DNA of 64,000 nucleotides from Psychromonas arctica DSM 14288 (GTDB taxonomy: Bacteria > Pseudomonadota > Gammaproteobacteria > Enterobacterales > Psychromonadaceae): assembly GCF_000482725.1 (NCBI RefSeq), contig NZ_KI519479.1, positions 32,331 to 96,330 of the forward strand, written 5' to 3'. The notes beneath the pieces are model-generated. The model saw only the letters and a program-made list of their open reading frames with translations, did not search any database and was not told where the DNA came from. Of this stretch, positions 37,833 to 47,210 are shown one piece after another (position 1 is the first letter of the stretch; each line of letters begins with the position of its first letter). Position numbers and translations under genes: made by a program.

Positions 37833-38486
37833 ATGTTTAAACTACTTTATATTACTTTACTAACAATGATGATTAGCCCAACTTGGGCTGCTGTGATTAT
37901 GATTGGTGACAATGATGGTTATGGTGCCGGAATTGCTGATAACGCTAATCATCCACCATTTGCCCCCATTTATGATGGACGTACACCGGATGAGGTAGCT
38001 GCAACAAATGGTGCTCAATATACTGATTCATATAGTACTGCACATCCAGGATACAGCCCTCAAACAGGTACTACAACGACATTTTCTTTCACTGGACTAG
38101 GCAACGGTTGGACATCAGGAAGTATGTGGTTTGATATGGCAGATTTCCAAGCTTCAACTTTTGGAGCTGTGACTACAACTTATAATGGTATAGCGCAAAA
38201 TTGGTCTTTTAATGACGGTTACCCTAGTACAGTTGTAAGATATTTTGACCTTGCACCTGATGTGCTTACAAGTATCAACTCATTAGGTTACCTTGATGTT
38301 GTCATTGAAAGGAATGGTTCTGCGGATTTTTACGGTTTTGATTATGCTTTACTTTCAGATAATTATGCAGCTGATACAGACCCTTACAATGACCCTACAA
38401 TAGGTGTGAATGTCCCTGAGCCAGCTACAATTAGTATGTTATTTCTCGGTTTGGCTTTACTGCTAATAAAACGTAGCAAAGCTTAA
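37833..38486 (+). CDS. PEP-CTERM-sorted exported protein
   Basis: ATG 37833 after GGAGGG starts a signal peptide (MFKLLYITLLTMMISPTWA). The 217-aa protein is Gly/Thr/Asn/Tyr-rich and ends with a PEP-CTERM sorting signal: VPEPATISMLFLGLALLLIK followed by basic RSKA. Such proteins are exported, then recognised and cleaved by an exosortase, often in organisms making exopolysaccharide. No exosortase is in the window, so it must be encoded elsewhere. The middle domain is not one I recognise. Confidence 0.9.
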   Translation: MFKLLYITLLTMMISPTWAAVIMIGDNDGYGAGIADNANHPPFAPIYDGRTPDEVAATNGAQYTDSYSTAHPGYSPQTGTTTTFSFTGLGNGWTSGSMWFDMADFQASTFGAVTTTYNGIAQNWSFNDGYPSTVVRYFDLAPDVLTSINSLGYLDVVIERNGSADFYGFDYALLSDNYAADTDPYNDPTIGVNVPEPATISMLFLGLALLLIKRSKA

Positions 38487-38633
38487 CTAATTTGAGTTAA
38501 GTATAATATCCCATAACAAATTATAGTGTTTAATTTATTAGTAGGATTGTCTGATTGTTATAAGATATTTATCAACATATATAAAATGGCAAAGAAAGAA
38601 CAAATAGCTTCTTATTAAATAAATTTATTAATG

Positions 38634-38669
38634 AAAAAATGCTATCTAAGTAGTTAGATAGCATTTTTT
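38634..38669. terminator. Terminator downstream of the PEP-CTERM gene
   Basis: A 16-bp perfect stem, AAAAAATGCTATCTAA with TTAGATAGCATTTTTT, has a 4-base loop. Confidence 0.92.
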
Positions 38670-39156
38670 ATCTGATACCTTATGAACACAAAAGTAAGTC
38701 AATAATCTTATGTTTTATCATTTTCTATCGATAAAATTACCTGCTTAAAACATTTTAAATCAACCCGATACAGAGTTATTAATACTTATTTAATAAATCA
38801 TTTCTTTGATATTTAGAACATCTTTTTGCAATTACTGAAATGAGATTACCTATATGGTGGTATTTTTTTGATTGTAATATGTTTTTAATGTATTGTGCGC
38901 GAATTAAATATAGCTTCTTTATTTAATGGAAAGATGTTCCATTATTGAGTTAACTCATTGTGTCCATATCCTTTCCTAGATTCTCATAATAAGTGCAATT
39001 TCCTATATTTAATTTAATTCAAATAACCACGTAGAGATTACGCTAAGACTTTGATATTAATTTCTGACATCTCAAAGTGAAAGAAACGTAATTTATCTAA
39101 ATAATATAAAAGACTAACAATCGTCTTCGATGATTTAAATTTAAAAAGGGTAAGAA
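38670..39156. other. Gene-free region upstream of the SHOCT-like lipoprotein gene
   Basis: AT-rich intergenic DNA, presumably with the promoter of the next gene. No gene, repeat or RNA structure stands out. Confidence 0.45.
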
Positions 39157-39582
39157 ATGAAATTTATAAAGGTTGCTGCATTGGCTCTCTCCGCTTTAAT
39201 AATATCTGGGTGTGCAGCTGGATTAAATTCAATGCAAAAAAGGGAATATGCAGCTTTTGAAAATGAAGGTGTTTTAATCGAAGAAAAAAAACCAATGGTT
39301 GGTGCTGCGTTGGGGCTTTTACCTGGGTTTGGTTCTTTCTATGCTAGAGAGCCTGGGTTTGGCGTTGTTAATTTATTATTTTGGCCTGCCTCTATTTTAT
39401 GGGATCCTGTCAGTGGTTATGATGGTGCTCAGTCAATTAACTACGATATGACTAAAACATATTTAAGAAAAGAAAAAGGTAAGGAATTAATTGCTTTAGA
39501 AGAACTATTGATTGCTGATCAAATCGATAATAAAACTTATCTTATTGAGAAAAGAAAAATTGAGCAAAAGTACGAATACTAA
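39157..39582 (+). CDS. Lipoprotein with hydrophobic Gly/Pro segment and SHOCT-like tail
   Basis: The 141-aa product has a lipoprotein signal (MKFIKVAALALSALIISGC, Cys19). A hydrophobic middle contains GAALGLLPGFGSFYAREPG and a second hydrophobic stretch, LLFWPASILWDP. The C-terminal ALEELLIADQIDNKTYLIEK resembles the short SHOCT oligomerisation motif. Function is unknown. A good ribosome-binding site (AAAGGGTAAGA) precedes the ATG. Confidence 0.8.
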   Translation: MKFIKVAALALSALIISGCAAGLNSMQKREYAAFENEGVLIEEKKPMVGAALGLLPGFGSFYAREPGFGVVNLLFWPASILWDPVSGYDGAQSINYDMTKTYLRKEKGKELIALEELLIADQIDNKTYLIEKRKIEQKYEY

Positions 39583-39649
39583 TGGATTTTCAGCCTAATA
39601 CTGTTATTTTTCCGGGATATTGGGCGCTAGTTTAAACCATTTAATCGCT

Positions 39650-39693
39650 TTGCGAGGTAGTAAGCTTAGCCATGCTAAGTTATCTCCTCGCAA
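39650..39693. other. Two-part stem-loop between convergent genes
   Basis: TTGCGAGG (39650-39657) pairs with CCTCGCAA (39686-39693), with an inner AGCTTAG/CTAAGTT helix. It is followed by CTTTATTTC, so it may be an imperfect terminator of the lipoprotein gene. Confidence 0.6.
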
Positions 39694-39909
39694 CTTTATT
39701 TCAAAACAATCTTTACCAAAGCATCCCTTAACAATTATCCGAAACAGCGTCTAACAACAATACCTATTAAAAAATATTTAAAACAACAGCTATCAATAAT
39801 ACCTAACCCCACAACGGCGATTAATCCAGCGTTCACTTCCTGACGGCTCTTATCTTTAAGGCCTTGCCTAGTCAAAAATTATAAAAGCTATTATTTTCTT
39901 GTTCAGTCA

Positions 39910-41376
39910 TTATATCCACCCCAATAGTTGCCACCATAAATAATCAAGTGGCATTAACACGACTATGGTTAATATCGCCAACGGTATAGTTATTTTTACT
40001 AAGCTCGCAAGTGACTCCCGTGATAACTGCATGGCAAGCACTAAAGGAGCGACTTGATACGGGAATAACACAGTTGAAAAGCCGATAACTTGTGTCATTA
40101 ATACTGCGGGTAATGAAAGTCCTGTGGCTTGCGCAAAATCAGTGGCCATTGGTGAAAGTACGGTTGGGACACCGGGAACGGTTGTTACTAATCCTGTTAA
40201 TGTTGAAATAAGCGAAAGCGACATAAAACTAAAAAAGCTGTTTTCCGATGCGCTCGGTAATAAATGAGTAAATGCTTCTCCCATAAACGCACCTACACCT
40301 GAAACATTAACCAATGTGCCTAAGCCGAGTGCTGCAGCAACAAATACGACGGTACCAAAATCAACTGAACTGTTAAATTTCTTGGTTTCAAGCACACCCC
40401 ATCGTGGTAATAATAAAACGATAGTCGCAATAAGACCGACCCATGCTGGGTTCACACCATGTATTGAGTCAGTGATCCAAAACAGCAAGGTGAGTCCGAG
40501 AATAACGACAACTTTTCTTTGTAATATATTGATGTGTATATGATCACTCGACTTGTTTGTATCCTGCGAATGCAAGCTCTTAGTCGGCTTTTCGACGATT
40601 GAGGCTGGAAATAACTTCAATACTAAGTAGACAATTAACAAAGATTTAACAATCCCTAATATTGGGAAATGTAATAGTAAATACTCCATATAGCCAAAGT
40701 GTATATTAAACAGTGTTTCACTCGAACCAACTAAAATCATATTAGGAATATTTGCCGGTAATACAGCAAAACTAGGCATGTTGCATGCAATTGCTAACGC
40801 CGTTGCCACACCTTTACGGCCATTACTTCCTTGAGTAAAGCCCACATGCTCAGCAAGTGCCATCCCAACTGGAATTAATACCACGGCGCGACCAACTGAA
40901 GAGGGCATAATAAACCCTAAAATGATGGCACTAAACACCAAACCTGAGATAAGTCGTGGATAGCTAAGTGTTAAATGGGGAGCGATGAATGAAGCACATT
41001 TTTTATCTAAAGCAGAGGTGGAAATAGCAGAGCCAATAATAAACCCTGAGATAATCAGCCAAACAGCGGTGGAAGAGAACCCTGAGAATAGAGCGTTAGG
41101 TTCAATTAATTGCAATACAATTGATAATGCAAAAAACATTAATCCAGTCAGAAAAGGGGGGAGCAATGAAGCGCTCCAACAGGTCAGTGTTATTAATATA
41201 ACCGCAGCGCTATATGAAAATGAAATGGGATAGCTTGCTAACGGAAACGCCATCATATAGAGAGCAGCAGCAATAGTGGTGGATACCGCTATGCTTTTAA
41301 AATTAAGTGTAGGCGCCACGGCAGTGATCCTTGTTATGTTGAAAATGCTGCAATGAAAAGTTGATGCGTCCATCAT
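39910..41376 (-). CDS. SLC13/DASS-family anion (dicarboxylate- or sulfate-type) transporter
   Basis: The 488-aa inner-membrane protein has about twelve hydrophobic helices in two repeats. Family features are IIGSAISTSALDKK-like helix ends, PSSVGRAVVLIPVGMALAEH in the first half, and VTTVPGVPTVLSPMATDFAQ near the second ion-binding loop. DASS carriers import di- or tricarboxylates or sulfate with Na+, but the SNT motifs are not typical here, so the substrate is open. Two adjacent ATGs (41376, 41373) could be the start. It is flanked by non-coding DNA and seems monocistronic. Confidence 0.87.
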   Translation of the reverse strand: MMDASTFHCSIFNITRITAVAPTLNFKSIAVSTTIAAALYMMAFPLASYPISFSYSAAVILITLTCWSASLLPPFLTGLMFFALSIVLQLIEPNALFSGFSSTAVWLIISGFIIGSAISTSALDKKCASFIAPHLTLSYPRLISGLVFSAIILGFIMPSSVGRAVVLIPVGMALAEHVGFTQGSNGRKGVATALAIACNMPSFAVLPANIPNMILVGSSETLFNIHFGYMEYLLLHFPILGIVKSLLIVYLVLKLFPASIVEKPTKSLHSQDTNKSSDHIHINILQRKVVVILGLTLLFWITDSIHGVNPAWVGLIATIVLLLPRWGVLETKKFNSSVDFGTVVFVAAALGLGTLVNVSGVGAFMGEAFTHLLPSASENSFFSFMSLSLISTLTGLVTTVPGVPTVLSPMATDFAQATGLSLPAVLMTQVIGFSTVLFPYQVAPLVLAMQLSRESLASLVKITIPLAILTIVVLMPLDYLWWQLLGWI

Positions 41377-41840
41377 ATCTTGTCTTTAGTGTTGATTTAA
41401 GTGGTTATTATGACAAAAGATATCCCTAATACGATAATCTTACCTCAGAGCAATGTCGCTTTTATTTTGGACTCGAGTAAACCTGTACTTAACCATCAAA
41501 GGAGTCAGGCGGCAAAAACTAACCATTTTTCCTGATCTTTCAAGAATAGCTTGGTTCTTATTATGCGAATCCAGGAAGTAATTATATTGTGATTATTTGA
41601 ATTAATAGGCTGTTATAGGTAAGTGTTATATTTTTTTGACTTATTAAGTTTGACTTCAAGTTGTTGATAAATTTGGGGTTTTAATTTTTTCGCATCACAA
41701 AGGACGTTTCGAATTTGTATTAAAATTAAAGCGTGCTATAAATAGTTGTCTAATTTATTTTTACCAATTCGATAAACTAATATATTAATAATAATCTATT
41801 GCGCTAATGCATCTGATTCAGTAATTACAATATTATTAGC
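41377..41840. other. Gene-free region between the transporter and the riboswitch
   Basis: This contains the presumed divergent promoters of the transporter (left) and of the riboswitch transcript (right). No open reading frame with a ribosome-binding site and no further structured RNA are visible. Confidence 0.45.
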
Positions 41841-41932
41841 TAGAAAAAGGCAACTTAAGGGAAACCTTAATACGCAAAACCACCGGCCTATTGACAATTA
41901 ATCGTCTACGGCAGCGGAGTTACCGAGGCGAT
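41841..41932 (+). promoter_or_regulatory. c-di-GMP-I (GEMM) riboswitch
   Basis: The sequence follows the GEMM-I aptamer: TTAAGG-GAAA-CCTTAA (first stem with GNRA tetraloop), then TACGCAAAACCACCGGCCTA, a variable hairpin, and GGCAGCGGAGTTACCGA with the tetraloop-receptor side. The order and spacing match the well-studied Vibrio aptamers. It lies about 80 bp upstream of the FN3-like lipoprotein gene on the same strand, so c-di-GMP should control that gene. I see no clear terminator between aptamer and start codon, so control may act on translation. Confidence 0.88.
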
Positions 41933-42013
41933 GATACTTCTCATTTATCCTCTTCATTTTTTCTTCTGTTATATATAAAAATTTCTGAATCATCACTTTT
42001 GTTGGAGACAAAA

Positions 42014-42565
42014 ATGATGATTTTAAAAAGTACTCTATTTAAGGTGGTGTTAATTCTTTGTCCTGTTTTATTGATGGGGTGTGGATCATCTGGTTCATCA
42101 AGTTCAGAGCCTGCTAAAGTATCAAAACAAGCTGAGTCAAGTGAAGAATCTGGTGCTAAAGAGTCATTAGATTCAATAATCGTTACAGAAGAGGCTAAAG
42201 CAGAAGACATTACTTCAGAGACGACTTTAGTTGAGGATTCAAAGAATGAAGCTCCTATTATTAATGGATCGATTGTTAATGGAACGATTGTTAATGAATC
42301 TATTGTTGAAGAGGAAAACTTGGAACAAGCGAATCAAGTCGATTTATATATCTCCTGGGGGGATAATTCTGATAATGAAGTAGAATTTATTATTGAGCGC
42401 CGAATTCAATCTAATGTTGATTATGGAACCACGTATTATGTTGCTGAAAATATAACATCATATAATGACGAAGGTGTTCAAGTCGGTGAAACTTATTGTT
42501 ATCGTGTTAGTGCGTCAAATAGCATTGGTAAGTCATCATCATCTGAACAATGTATTGAATTATAA
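42014..42565 (+). CDS. FN3-like lipoprotein under c-di-GMP riboswitch control
   Basis: ATG 42014 follows TTGGAGACA. The 183-aa product has a lipoprotein signal with lipobox LLMGC, then a Ser/Glu-rich acidic linker with a short NGSIVNGTIVNESIV repeat. A C-terminal fibronectin-III-like domain (YISWGDNSDNEVEFIIER, ETYCYRVSASNSIGKSS) completes it. A surface or periplasmic adhesive or matrix-associated role fits both the domain and the c-di-GMP control, but is inferred. The open frame extends upstream into the riboswitch without meaning. Confidence 0.85.
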   Translation: MMILKSTLFKVVLILCPVLLMGCGSSGSSSSEPAKVSKQAESSEESGAKESLDSIIVTEEAKAEDITSETTLVEDSKNEAPIINGSIVNGTIVNESIVEEENLEQANQVDLYISWGDNSDNEVEFIIERRIQSNVDYGTTYYVAENITSYNDEGVQVGETYCYRVSASNSIGKSSSSEQCIEL

Positions 42566-42578
42566 TTTTACTTCAAAT

Positions 42579-42605
42579 CAAAGCCAAACGCTCCGTTTGG
42601 CTTTG
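42579..42605. terminator. Hairpin after the FN3-like lipoprotein gene
   Basis: CAAAGCCAAAC pairs perfectly with GTTTGGCTTTG. No T tract follows, so termination would be weak. The same GCCAAAC/GTTTGGC core appears in degenerate repeat copies at 42.9 and 47.6 kb. Confidence 0.6.
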
Positions 42606-42829
42606 CAAATAAATCACTTTTTCATTCCCTATTTTACCAATTCTGCTAAATAGCAGATCAATCTTGTTGCTAAAAAGGAGCTCTTTTCACGTTAAACGTT
42701 TTGTAAAGGGAACAATCTATTTGGTAATCCTCCCATTTTTAATGGAGTTTGATAATAGATATTTTACTCTGCCTTAAATTTCCCCATTTTCCTGCGCAAT
42801 ATTTGATCACATAGTTAATGTAGTTGGTA

Positions 42830-43020
42830 TTAAATAAAAGCTATACCTACAAATAGCAAAGCAATTCCTTATTTAACGCATCAGCTTGTACAGCACATCC
42901 ATACGCAGTATGAACTTAAGCTAAATACCCTGTTTGGCTTTGCTAAAAGTAATTGATGGCTTGGGGAAATTGATTGTGCCTCGATTTGACCAAATTGAGT
43001 AAGTTTTATTTGAATCCAAG
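42830..43020 (+). repeat. Degenerate partial copy of the ~290-bp structured repeat
   Basis: It shares CTATACCTACAAATAGCAAAG with the copies at 37.3 and 49.0 kb, then a diverged middle (CTGTTTGGCTTTGCTAAAAGT), and ends GGGGAAATTGATTGTG and GTTTTATTTGA. Only the right part aligns well. The rest of the 42606-43369 gap has no gene. Confidence 0.6.
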
Positions 43021-43208
43021 AAGTTATTTGAGGTAATAGTAAAAAAGAAAGACTTCCCCGCTTAGGCCTACCATTCCCAGTGGCTAACTAAATGTATGTA
43101 AAATTGCTTTAGATCAATAAAATTATTGTAATACAATTGACGTTTTGAAATTCCTACCTATTATTAAATATTAATTTTCAAATTCTGCTGAAATTGAAAA
43201 TATGACCG

Positions 43209-43264
43209 AAGATCATAATGGGTGTGCTGAGAAAATGGAAAATGATGAAAATCATTATGATCTT
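43209..43264. promoter_or_regulatory. 12-bp perfect inverted repeat upstream of the chemoreceptor gene
   Basis: AAGATCATAATG (43209-43220) and CATTATGATCTT (43253-43264) flank a 32-base spacer, about 105 bp before the start codon. It may be a paired operator or the stem of a leader RNA. No regulator is known. Confidence 0.5.
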
Positions 43265-43333
43265 AGTAAGAAGGCAATGAGTTGATTTTTTGACTGAGAG
43301 CGTTGCCCTGTTTTTTTTACAGGTAGCCAAGAT

Positions 43334-43354
43334 AACAATTAACAATTAACAATT
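43334..43354. repeat. 7-bp tandem repeat (AACAATT) in the leader of the chemoreceptor gene
   Basis: Three perfect AACAATT units, followed by AACAGGA, stand 16 bases before ATG 43370, right at the ribosome-binding site. Copy-number change would alter leader length, not the reading frame. Confidence 0.85.
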
Positions 43355-43369
43355 AACAGGATATTTACA

Positions 43370-45349
43370 ATGGAAAAATTAGCACAGCGTTCAGTTTTTA
43401 ATATTGCTTATTGGAGCCTTAAAACAAAACTCACTTTAGCATTCTTATTATTAGGGCTCTTACCCGCAATGATAACAAGCAGTATTATCACTATGTATGC
43501 TGTAGAAGATGTCGAATATAAAGTATCACAATCACTCGAAGCAATTAATCAAATAAAAAAGTCGCAAATAGAAACCTTTTTTGAGCAGCGTGTTTCAGAC
43601 ATTACAGTGTTAGCAAATACCATCGGAAATTTAGATGAGCAAAATTATGATGCTTATTTTACTGACTATATAAAACAGTATGATTATTATGATTTGTTTT
43701 TAGTTGATAAGCAGGGGATGATTTTTTACACCCAAGCCAAAGAAGCGGATTATCAGACCAATATCTTGAACGGAAAATATGCAAGTTCTAATTTAGGTCA
43801 ACTTATCCAGCAGGTACGTAATACCGGTAGTTATGGCATTGTCGATTTTCAACCCTATGCGCCAAGTAATGGCGATCCTGCTGCATTTATCGCTATTCCT
43901 ATTAAAGGCAGTGACATTATATTAGCATTGCAACTTTCTAGTGATGGCACCAATCAGATAATGGCTGTACGTGATGGTATGGGCGAAACAGGTGAAAGTT
44001 ACTTAGTTGGTGAAGATAAACTTATGCGTTCTAATTCATTTTTAGATCCCACTGGTCGTTCATTAATGGCAAGCTTCGCAGGGAATGTCGCAAATAATGG
44101 TGTTGATACAGAAGCCGTTTCCCTTGCTTTGGCTGGAGAGCATGGTGTTGGTATAATTAAAGATTATAATGGAAACAATGTTTTATCGGCTTATGACAAT
44201 ATTAAAATAGATAATTTTAATTGGGTTATATTAAGTGAAATAGATCAAGCAGAAGCCTTTGCTTCAGTCTATGAAGGAATATTCTTTGCCATCGTACTGA
44301 TTATAATTTGCGCCATTATCGTCAGTTTATTAGGACTGTACTTTTCTAAAAAAATTGCTAACCCTATTATTGCGGCATCTTCTTTTGCTACCAAGATAGC
44401 TGAAGGTGACCTAAGTAATAAGATTGAGGTGCATGCTTATGATGAAGTAGGAGCATTACAAGTTGCATTGTCTACCATGTTGAATAACCTTCGCTCTATG
44501 ATCGGGGACCTTGCTGATATAGCCATGCAACAAGGGACGACAGCGGATGAACTCGCCTCAGTCACTGAACAGACAAGTGCTTCCGTTACTGAACAGCAAA
44601 GACAAACGGAGCAGGTTGTTACCGCGACAACTGAAATGGGTGCATCAGTAAGGGAAATTGCATCAACGACTGCAAACGCCTCGAATATTTGTGAAGATAT
44701 CCAATCAAAATCAAAACAAGGTGCAGAACATATCGAGGAAACTTACCAAGCTTTAATTTCACTTGGTGCAAAAACGAAAGAGACAGCGATAGAAATGTCT
44801 AAACTGCGCGATGACTCGGATCAAATTGCTAATATGTTAGGTGTTATTAAACAGGTAGCAGAACAAACTAACCTACTGGCGTTAAATGCGGCTATTGAAG
44901 CAGCAAGGGCGGGAGATCAAGGACGAGGTTTTGCTGTTGTTGCCGATGAAGTAAGGAATCTCGCTCAATCAACACAAAAATCAACAAAAGAGATTGAAGT
45001 GATTATTGAAGCGATAGTGAGTGGTAGTAGTGCCATAGTAGAAACCATGAATGATAATGTTATTCAAACCGACAAGGTTCAAGAAATTGCGTATCAAGCG
45101 AATCAAATCAATGCTGATGTAGCATTAAGTGTTGAAGGTATCTCTGATATGGTCGCTCAAATTGCAGCGGCTACTGAACAACAGAGTGTTACGATTGATG
45201 AAATTGCGCAAAATATAGAAGGTATTAATACTGGTACATGTGAGACTGAACAAGCGGTAAGGCATATTGCTGAATCAAGTAACGAATTATCTAATATGGC
45301 AAATACGTTAAATAATGAAACTAAAAAGTTCAGGCTTACCGCTGCATAG
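43370..45349 (+). CDS. Methyl-accepting chemotaxis protein, Cache-type sensor
   Basis: The 659-aa chemoreceptor has TM1 (about 22-45), a large periplasmic Cache-like sensor (about 50-300, with DLFLVDKQGMIFYT and GESYLVGEDKLMRSNS), TM2 (about 303-326), a HAMP domain and a signalling helix bundle. The conserved tip is [20 protein letters not shown] and [16 protein letters not shown]. It would pass a small-molecule signal to CheA/CheW, but the ligand is unknown. No che genes are nearby, so it is an orphan receptor. A terminator follows. Confidence 0.95.
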   Translation: MEKLAQRSVFNIAYWSLKTKLTLAFLLLGLLPAMITSSIITMYAVEDVEYKVSQSLEAINQIKKSQIETFFEQRVSDITVLANTIGNLDEQNYDAYFTDYIKQYDYYDLFLVDKQGMIFYTQAKEADYQTNILNGKYASSNLGQLIQQVRNTGSYGIVDFQPYAPSNGDPAAFIAIPIKGSDIILALQLSSDGTNQIMAVRDGMGETGESYLVGEDKLMRSNSFLDPTGRSLMASFAGNVANNGVDTEAVSLALAGEHGVGIIKDYNGNNVLSAYDNIKIDNFNWVILSEIDQAEAFASVYEGIFFAIVLIIICAIIVSLLGLYFSKKIANPIIAASSFATKIAEGDLSNKIEVHAYDEVGALQVALSTMLNNLRSMIGDLADIAMQQGTTADELASVTEQTSASVTEQQRQTEQVVTATTEMGASVREIASTTANASNICEDIQSKSKQGAEHIEETYQALISLGAKTKETAIEMSKLRDDSDQIANMLGVIKQVAEQTNLLALNAAIEAARAGDQGRGFAVVADEVRNLAQSTQKSTKEIEVIIEAIVSGSSAIVETMNDNVIQTDKVQEIAYQANQINADVALSVEGISDMVAQIAAATEQQSVTIDEIAQNIEGINTGTCETEQAVRHIAESSNELSNMANTLNNETKKFRLTAA

Positions 45350-45376
45350 TCATTAATATTTAGTGTCTGTGAATTT

Positions 45377-45404
45377 TTAGTTGTTAGTTGTTAGTTGTTA
45401 ATTG
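45377..45404. repeat. 7-bp tandem repeat (TTAGTTG) downstream of the chemoreceptor gene
   Basis: Three TTAGTTG units plus one TTAATTG lie 28 bp after the stop. The last unit is the reverse complement of the AACAATT array upstream of the same gene, so the gene is flanked by inverted heptamer arrays. Confidence 0.8.
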
Positions 45405-45463
45405 TTAAGCTGTCTCAGTTATTGTGATGGTTGTCGGTAGTGTTTTAGCACTGTCGTTAAGTT

Positions 45464-45500
45464 ACCTTATTACTTGTTTAAAGTAATAAGGTTTATTTTT
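45464..45500 (+). terminator. Terminator after the Cache chemoreceptor gene
   Basis: ACCTTATTACTT (45464-45475) pairs with AAGTAATAAGGT (45481-45492), followed by TTATTTTT. Confidence 0.88.
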
Positions 45501-45614
45501 GGCTTTTATCGAGTAATGTCTTATTTAAAGCCCTTTTAAATCAATGGGGCAGAAGGCAATACTGACCCCATCCATTGATACTTTTTTATTACCTGCTTAT
45601 TTAAAGACTGGAAG

Positions 45615-47165
45615 TTATTTAAAGCGGATCACTAGTTCATGAAGATCGTCAGCAGTTTTACTCAGGTCATTAATAGAAGAGGCTGCATCGCTTGTAATAG
45701 TTACATTGTCATCGGTTAAGTCTGAAATACTGACTACTTGACGATTAATATCTTCAGATACGTGAGTTTGCTGTTCAACAGCTGCGGCGATTTGGATAGA
45801 CATATCTGAAATTTTACCAACAGAGTCAACAATGCCATTAAGCATTTCCCCACTCTCTAATACCCTTTCTAAACCGTTATTTGCTTCAATGGTGCCTTTT
45901 TGCACGTGAGCGACGGCATCGTCTGTTTTTTGGGTTAATAATTCAACGATATTATAAATCTCACTGGTTGAATCTTGTGTATTCTTGGCAAGGTTCCTCA
46001 CTTCATCGGCAACCACCGCAAAACCTCTGCCTTGTTCGCCTGCTCGAGCGGCTTCAATCGCGGCATTTAATGCAAGTAAATTGGTCTGTTTTGCAATTTT
46101 CTCAATCATATTCGTCGCTGTAGCAATTAATTTTGATTGTTCTGATACGCTAATAACCGATTGACTAATGGTTTGCACCGTTTCTCGAAGTTCATTGATT
46201 GAATTACTGGTAACTTCAGATAGTTTTTTACCCTCTATAGCAAGTCCAAATGCAGTTTCAGTATATTTTGCCGTATCGTTAACTCGTTCAGAGACCTCTG
46301 CAATTGTTGATGTTATTTCATTCATTGCAGTTGCAACTTGAGTGGTTTCTGACTGTTGTTGCTCCAGGCTATTTTTAGAGTTTTGCACAAGTGCCGATGA
46401 TTTATGAGAGCCTGCAGACACTTTTTTTGCCGCATCTTCAATACGACTAATAATAGTTGTTAAATGAGCCTGTTGACTAAGAATTTCCACTTCTAAACTA
46501 CCCAACATACCAGTGTTGTTTGTATAGGATTGCACCGCTTGTTCATGAGAAAAGTTATGTTTTAAACGTTGAGATAAATTAGTGATAATGTGTTTTTTTA
46601 CCGCGCTAACCCAAATACCATGTAAAATAGTTGAACAAACAAGAAGGCTAAATGCAACGGGTATTGACCCTGCCATATAACAAACAATAGACAAAATCAA
46701 CATGACACTTATAAATATAGTTGGCGCTGAAACAGGCGCAGGTTTATTCAGCCCTTTACCTGCATTTACTCGTTTATAAAGCTTTTCTGCTCTTTCTACA
46801 TTCTCCTGTTTAGGGCATGACCGAACAGACTCATAGCCAATAATTACACCATTTTCAGTCACGGGTGTGACATAGGCATCAACCCAATAATATTGCCCAT
46901 CTTTACAGCGGTTTTTAACCAAACCCATCCAAGGTTTACCTTGCTTTAGGTGCTCCCACATTACTTCAAATGCTGCTGCTGGCATATCGGGATGTCTGAT
47001 TAGGTTATGCGGTTGGCCAATTAATTCATCACGCGAAAAACCACTTATTTCAATAAAAGCATCGTTACAATAAGTTATATTGCCATCGTTGTCTGTTACT
47101 GAAATTAACTTGGAATCTGGAGAGAATGTTTTTCGTTGATCGATAACGGGCAGATTTTTACGCAT
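45615..47165 (-). CDS. PAS-domain methyl-accepting chemotaxis protein (Aer-like)
   Basis: The 516-aa protein starts with a cytoplasmic PAS domain (about 20-125; [40 protein letters not shown]). A hydrophobic membrane hairpin (about 150-190) and a signalling domain with [20 protein letters not shown] follow. This is the layout of E. coli Aer, which binds FAD and drives energy taxis. The PAS residues [11 protein letters not shown] are typical of the Aer subfamily. It is convergent with the Cache receptor. Confidence 0.93.
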   Translation of the reverse strand: MRKNLPVIDQRKTFSPDSKLISVTDNDGNITYCNDAFIEISGFSRDELIGQPHNLIRHPDMPAAAFEVMWEHLKQGKPWMGLVKNRCKDGQYYWVDAYVTPVTENGVIIGYESVRSCPKQENVERAEKLYKRVNAGKGLNKPAPVSAPTIFISVMLILSIVCYMAGSIPVAFSLLVCSTILHGIWVSAVKKHIITNLSQRLKHNFSHEQAVQSYTNNTGMLGSLEVEILSQQAHLTTIISRIEDAAKKVSAGSHKSSALVQNSKNSLEQQQSETTQVATAMNEITSTIAEVSERVNDTAKYTETAFGLAIEGKKLSEVTSNSINELRETVQTISQSVISVSEQSKLIATATNMIEKIAKQTNLLALNAAIEAARAGEQGRGFAVVADEVRNLAKNTQDSTSEIYNIVELLTQKTDDAVAHVQKGTIEANNGLERVLESGEMLNGIVDSVGKISDMSIQIAAAVEQQTHVSEDINRQVVSISDLTDDNVTITSDAASSINDLSKTADDLHELVIRFK

Positions 47166-47176
47166 TAAATTTAACC

Positions 47177-47210
47177 TTGGTTGATATTAAAACTTGGTTG
47201 ATATTAAAAC
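47177..47210. repeat. 17-bp tandem duplication upstream of the Aer-like gene
   Basis: TTGGTTGATATTAAAAC occurs twice head to tail, ending 12 bp before the minus-strand start codon. It lies in the leader and includes the ribosome-binding region (AACCAAGGTTAA on the minus strand). Confidence 0.9.
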
